This document shows positions 4,665-6,820 of a DNA stretch of 6,820 nt, piece by piece. Every line of letters starts with the position of its first letter. The stretch's first letter is position 1. The notes under the pieces are model-generated. The model searched no databases and was not told the DNA's origin. It was given only the letters and a program-made list of their open reading frames with translations. A program made the translations under genes and the position numbers. The stretch covers positions 6,303 through 13,122 of the forward strand of contig MHIS01000008.1 of assembly GCA_001817635.1 (NCBI GenBank), in the 5' to 3' direction. Source of the DNA: Candidatus Colwellbacteria bacterium GWA2_46_10. GTDB taxonomy: Bacteria; Patescibacteriota; Minisyncoccia; UBA6257; Colwellbacteraceae.

Positions 4665-4955
4665 ATGAAGGGCTTCCTAACTTTTATCCGTGAGCAGGGA
4701 GTAATTGGTCTGGCTGTAGGTTTCATCTTGGGAGGTGCGGTTAGTAAGGTAGTTACTTCCTTAGTAGAAAATATAATTCAACCTCTATTGGGATACGTTC
4801 TTGGTTCAGCGGGAGGATTAAACTCCCTGGCCTTCGGACCCATTACCTATGGCCAATTTATCACAGCCTTCGTAGATTTTTTAGTTATTGCAGCAGTGGT
4901 GTATCTCATCTTCAAGGGTCTGGGGTTAGGTAAGTTAGGCAAGAAAAAAGGGTAA
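4665..4955 (+). CDS. mscL: Large-conductance mechanosensitive channel
   Basis: 96 residues against about 130-150 in most bacteria. It opens as a non-selective pore in the inner membrane when tension rises after hypo-osmotic shock. Recognised from FIREQGVIGLAVGFILGGAV (7-26, N-terminal helix and TM1 pore lining), VVTSLVENIIQP (29-40), a shortened periplasmic loop with LAFGPITYGQFITAFVDF, and TM2 VDFLVIAAVVYLIFKGL (69-85). The C-terminal cytoplasmic helical bundle is missing; only a short basic tail GKLGKKKG remains. That is compatible with a functional channel, since this bundle is dispensable in characterised MscL. It has its own promoter and lies upstream of uppP by 25 bases. Confidence 0.92.
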   Translation: MKGFLTFIREQGVIGLAVGFILGGAVSKVVTSLVENIIQPLLGYVLGSAGGLNSLAFGPITYGQFITAFVDFLVIAAVVYLIFKGLGLGKLGKKKG

Positions 4956-4980
4956 TAAGTAAAAGATTTATTTAAGCAAC

Positions 4981-5778
4981 GTGAACTTAATTGAAGCGAT
5001 AGTTTTAGGAATAGCCCAAGGAATAACAGAATGGATACCCATTAGTTCAGAGGGAATAACGGTGCTGTTGGGAGTTAAATTCTTTGATGGGATAACGGTC
5101 ACCGAGCTTATTAGGCTCTCCCTATACTTACACCTAGGAACCTTCCTAGCGGCTACCATCTACTTCAAGAAAGATGTCGTTAACCTAGCAAAGCAGTTAT
5201 TTAGATACCCCAAGGCGGATGTGCAAACCAAAGCCACTTTAAACTTTTACATTGTAGCCACACTCATAAGCGGAGCCCTAGGGATAGCCATACTGAAGTT
5301 GATAGAAATACTGGAGGGAAACCTGGATCTACCCAGTAAAGTTGTGGTAATTGCCTTGGGCGTACTGCTTCTTGTAACCGGATCCGTTCAGTTGAAAAAG
5401 AAAATAGAGGGGCAAAGGACTCCAGGGCAAGCCAACCTAACGGATAGCATATTAACCGGTGTTGCCCAGGGCTTGTCTGTACTTCCCGGGTTTTCTCGCT
5501 CGGGCATGACCGTCGCGACACTTTTGCTTAGGGGTTTTGACGATATGCAGTCCTTGAAAATGAGTTTTATATTGAGCCTGCCAGCCGTTTTAGCCGGCAA
5601 TATCTTCTTGAATGCGGTTAACTTTGTCTTCACGGCAGAATTATTTGTGGCTCTAGCCCTATCCTTCCTAGTAGGGATAGCTAGCATCCATTTCTTTTTG
5701 AGTTTCGCTAAGAGGGTTAAGTTCGGCTACTTCGTAATCTTCTTTGGAACATTAGTCCTAGCCTCCGCCTTCATCTGA
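4981..5778 (+). CDS. uppP: Undecaprenyl-diphosphatase, UppP/BacA family, divergent
   Basis: 265 residues, full family length, strongly hydrophobic with about 7-8 membrane segments. It dephosphorylates undecaprenyl pyrophosphate to recycle the lipid carrier for cell-wall polymers; overexpression gives bacitracin resistance in known members. The first motif is QGITEWIPISSEG (13-25, with E17 and SS). The second is LPGFSRSGMTVATLLLRGF (168-186, with catalytic-type R173). The residue aligned with the conserved His of E. coli-type SSTGH is I26, so a key residue differs from the classic enzyme; archaeal and Patescibacteria-like members also vary here. The GTG start at 4981 gives the expected N-terminus. 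No clear promoter is present, only a weak TATTTA at 4969-4974, so readthrough from mscL is likely. The stop overlaps the next ATG by one base. Confidence 0.9.
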   Translation: MNLIEAIVLGIAQGITEWIPISSEGITVLLGVKFFDGITVTELIRLSLYLHLGTFLAATIYFKKDVVNLAKQLFRYPKADVQTKATLNFYIVATLISGALGIAILKLIEILEGNLDLPSKVVVIALGVLLLVTGSVQLKKKIEGQRTPGQANLTDSILTGVAQGLSVLPGFSRSGMTVATLLLRGFDDMQSLKMSFILSLPAVLAGNIFLNAVNFVFTAELFVALALSFLVGIASIHFFLSFAKRVKFGYFVIFFGTLVLASAFI

Positions 5779-6056
5779 TGTGGAAAGAAGTTGTTAAATG
5801 GTCAAAGGGGAAATCTCAATATGTATCTATTGGTCTTTTCTTCCTTTGGGGAATACTGATGAGTACCCTTTCTGGTGGAATTGGCACTATTTGGACCATC
5901 CCCATATTGCTTTTGACCCACACAGTGAGTGGGTTGGGGATATATTTCGGATTTTTGAAGGATTCATCCGGGAAAATAGGAGTTTTGGGGATTATCCTCA
6001 ACCTTTTGGGTATGATCTATAACCTCAGTATAGATATGCTCTCCGCTTTGCTTTGA
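5778..6056 (+). CDS. Uncharacterised three-TM membrane protein
   Basis: 92 residues, start ATG overlapping the TGA of uppP (TGATG), so translation is coupled to it. Hydrophobic segments lie at about residues 16-32, 39-58 and 66-86. The N-terminus is basic (WKEVVKWSKGKSQ), suggesting that end is cytoplasmic. Glycine is frequent (LSGGIGTIW). No catalytic or metal-binding motif is visible and I do not recognise the family. The coupling hints at a role with UppP or in the same membrane, but this is context only. Confidence 0.75.
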   Translation: MWKEVVKWSKGKSQYVSIGLFFLWGILMSTLSGGIGTIWTIPILLLTHTVSGLGIYFGFLKDSSGKIGVLGIILNLLGMIYNLSIDMLSALL

Positions 6057-6059
6057 TTT

Positions 6060-6068
6060 TGGTAGAAT
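6060..6068 (+). promoter_or_regulatory. Extended -10 promoter with a real 5' leader
   Basis: TGGTAGAAT, hexamer TAGAAT 6063-6068, giving +1 near 6075. The next start codon is at 6103, so a leader of about 28 bases would be made. GAAAGG at 6077-6082 is too far (20 bases) for an ordinary Shine-Dalgarno. A TAA at 6088-6090 rules out an upstream in-frame start. Confidence 0.45.
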
Positions 6069-6102
6069 ATATATAAGAAAGGTCGCATAACGTAAAAACA
6101 AT

Positions 6103-6480
6103 ATGGACCTATCTATTTTCCTCGGGCAAGTAGTCAGTGTCTACCTGATCATCATGGGCCTGGCGCTTTTCATCAACAAAGAAGAGATGTTGAAAGCCGC
6201 CCGTGAGTTCATGGGAGCAAATGCCAGTTTTGTCTTCTATGGCGCACTCGCTTTGATCCTGGGATTGTTGGTAGTTTTCTCTCACAATGTTTGGGACGGG
6301 ACGTGGAGAGTGATTATCACCCTCATGGGTTGGGCTGCGACGATAAAGGGGGCAACGGCGATGCTTTTCCCGAAAATGCTGAAGGGTATGACCGGCTTCT
6401 TCATCAAATCCCCAATAATTAACTTCATGGGGTTTGTGGTGCTAATACTTGGCGTGTACCTAGCCCTCCAGGTTTTCTAG
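6103..6480 (+). CDS. Uncharacterised four-TM integral membrane protein
   Basis: 125 residues with four hydrophobic segments (about 5-23, 43-60, 70-88 and 103-123). Recognisable pieces are FLGQVVSVYLIIMGLALFIN, then FYGALALILGLLVVFSHNVWDGTWRVIITLMGWAATIKGATAMLFP. The HNVW...WRVIIT...GW stretch is, from memory, typical of a small membrane family common in Patescibacteria, with no assigned function. No enzymatic motif. It probably forms its own transcription unit, with a promoter at 6060 and a terminator at 6497-6525. Position after uppP suggests an envelope role but does not prove it. Confidence 0.8.
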   Translation: MDLSIFLGQVVSVYLIIMGLALFINKEEMLKAAREFMGANASFVFYGALALILGLLVVFSHNVWDGTWRVIITLMGWAATIKGATAMLFPKMLKGMTGFFIKSPIINFMGFVVLILGVYLALQVF

Positions 6481-6496
6481 AAAAGCTTCCCTAGTG

Positions 6497-6525
6497 AGGA
6501 GTCGCTCTGCGGGGCGGCTCTTTGC
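6497..6525 (+). terminator. Rho-independent terminator
   Basis: GAGTCGC (6499-6505) pairs with GCGGCTC (6514-6520) with one T-G wobble, loop 6506-6513, flanking A/T pairs, then TTTGCTTGTTT. It lies 16 bases after the stop of the four-TM gene and is the only clear GC-rich terminator in the right half. Confidence 0.75.
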
Positions 6526-6540
6526 TTGTTTGAAGGGTGC

Positions 6541-6549
6541 TGATACGAT
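6541..6549 (+). promoter_or_regulatory. Extended -10 promoter, very short leader
   Basis: TGATACGAT, hexamer TACGAT 6544-6549; +1 is expected near 6556, about 7 bases before the ATG at 6563. No Shine-Dalgarno fits in so short a leader. Confidence 0.45.
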
Positions 6550-6562
6550 TGATAGGTAATAA

Positions 6563-6820
6563 ATGAAGTTACGCATTAAATACCCGAACCTTACCCTGCT
6601 GGGGGCATCCATAGTAGTGGCTATTGGCCTAGCATACTTCAATGTTTTTGATAAAGCCTTGGGTAGCCTAGGAAGCTTTGGATACCTAGGTGCGTTTGTG
6701 GCTGGCATCCTTTTCCCTATCACCTTCACCTCTCCCATAGCGGCCTTTGCCTTCTTCTATCTCGGGGAGCACTACAATATCCTTTCCGTAATAGGCCTTG
6801 GGGCAGTAGGGGCTGTCTTA
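6563..6820 (+). CDS. Membrane protein, 3' end cut by window
   Basis: ATG 6563 opens a frame that stays open to the last base (86 codons visible). It begins MKLRIKYPNLTLL with a basic N-terminus, followed by hydrophobic segments at about residues 10-27 (LLGASIVVAIGLAYFNVF), 38-62 (GFLAGFVAGILFP-like, glycine-rich) and 74-86. Glycines and the pattern LGSFGYLGAFVAGILFP resemble the SNARE-associated/DedA-like small membrane exporters, but too little is visible to decide. No Shine-Dalgarno; a promoter and terminator sit just upstream, so it is a new transcription unit. Confidence 0.75.
   Translation, partial: MKLRIKYPNLTLLGASIVVAIGLAYFNVFDKALGSLGSFGYLGAFVAGILFPITFTSPIAAFAFFYLGEHYNILSVIGLGAVGAVL

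Noticed and set aside
5653..5684. Hairpin CTAGC-TATCC / GGATA-GCTAG inside uppP
   Set aside because: It lies in the middle of a well supported coding region, with a 2-base bulge and no T tract; probably chance from CTAG-rich codons.
5798..6022. Second plus-strand frame inside the 5778 membrane-protein gene
   Set aside because: Composition is not membrane-like or domain-like, and the start has neither promoter nor ribosome site; the +1 frame with TGATG coupling is the better gene.

Overview
The window looks like a piece of a small-genome bacterium, most likely of the Candidate Phyla Radiation (Patescibacteria). That is an inference, not a proof. It rests on a shortened MscL, several small membrane-protein families of the kind seen in such genomes, and tightly packed genes without Shine-Dalgarno sites. 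The first 215 bases (about 60% GC by hand count) are the 3' end of a small conserved hypothetical gene, closed by a hairpin terminator. GC then drops to roughly 35-40%.

Bases ~296-4393 look like a cassette-style accessory array. Its units are HAD hydrolase + DUF5680 protein (+), glutamate racemase murI (+), a transglutaminase-like protein (-), a second HAD hydrolase (-) and a SAM methyltransferase (+). The units are separated by two recurrent intergenic sequences. R1 (~20 bp core) occurs at 296, 2392, 2931, 3671 and 4360. R2 (60 bp, 56/60 identical) occurs at 1458 and 2959. Every copy of R1 and R2 has the same orientation although the genes point both ways. At 296 and 3671 the element is 64 bp long and ends in an extended -10 promoter whose predicted transcription start is the first base of the start codon. 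Left and right arms form an imperfect palindrome. The arrangement resembles an integron cassette array, but canonical attC core sites and an integrase are not visible.

Bases 4394-6820 are a run of plus-strand membrane-protein genes: a small two-cysteine protein with weak VKOR-like features, mscL, an uppP/bacA-type undecaprenyl-diphosphatase, two uncharacterised membrane proteins, a terminator, and the start of a further membrane protein cut by the window edge. Envelope function (osmotic release, lipid carrier recycling, peptidoglycan precursor D-glutamate from murI) is the only shared theme.

A striking property of the window is that most promoters are TGnTAnnnT boxes placed so that +1 coincides with ATG/GTG. 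Seven genes appear to be transcribed as leaderless mRNAs.
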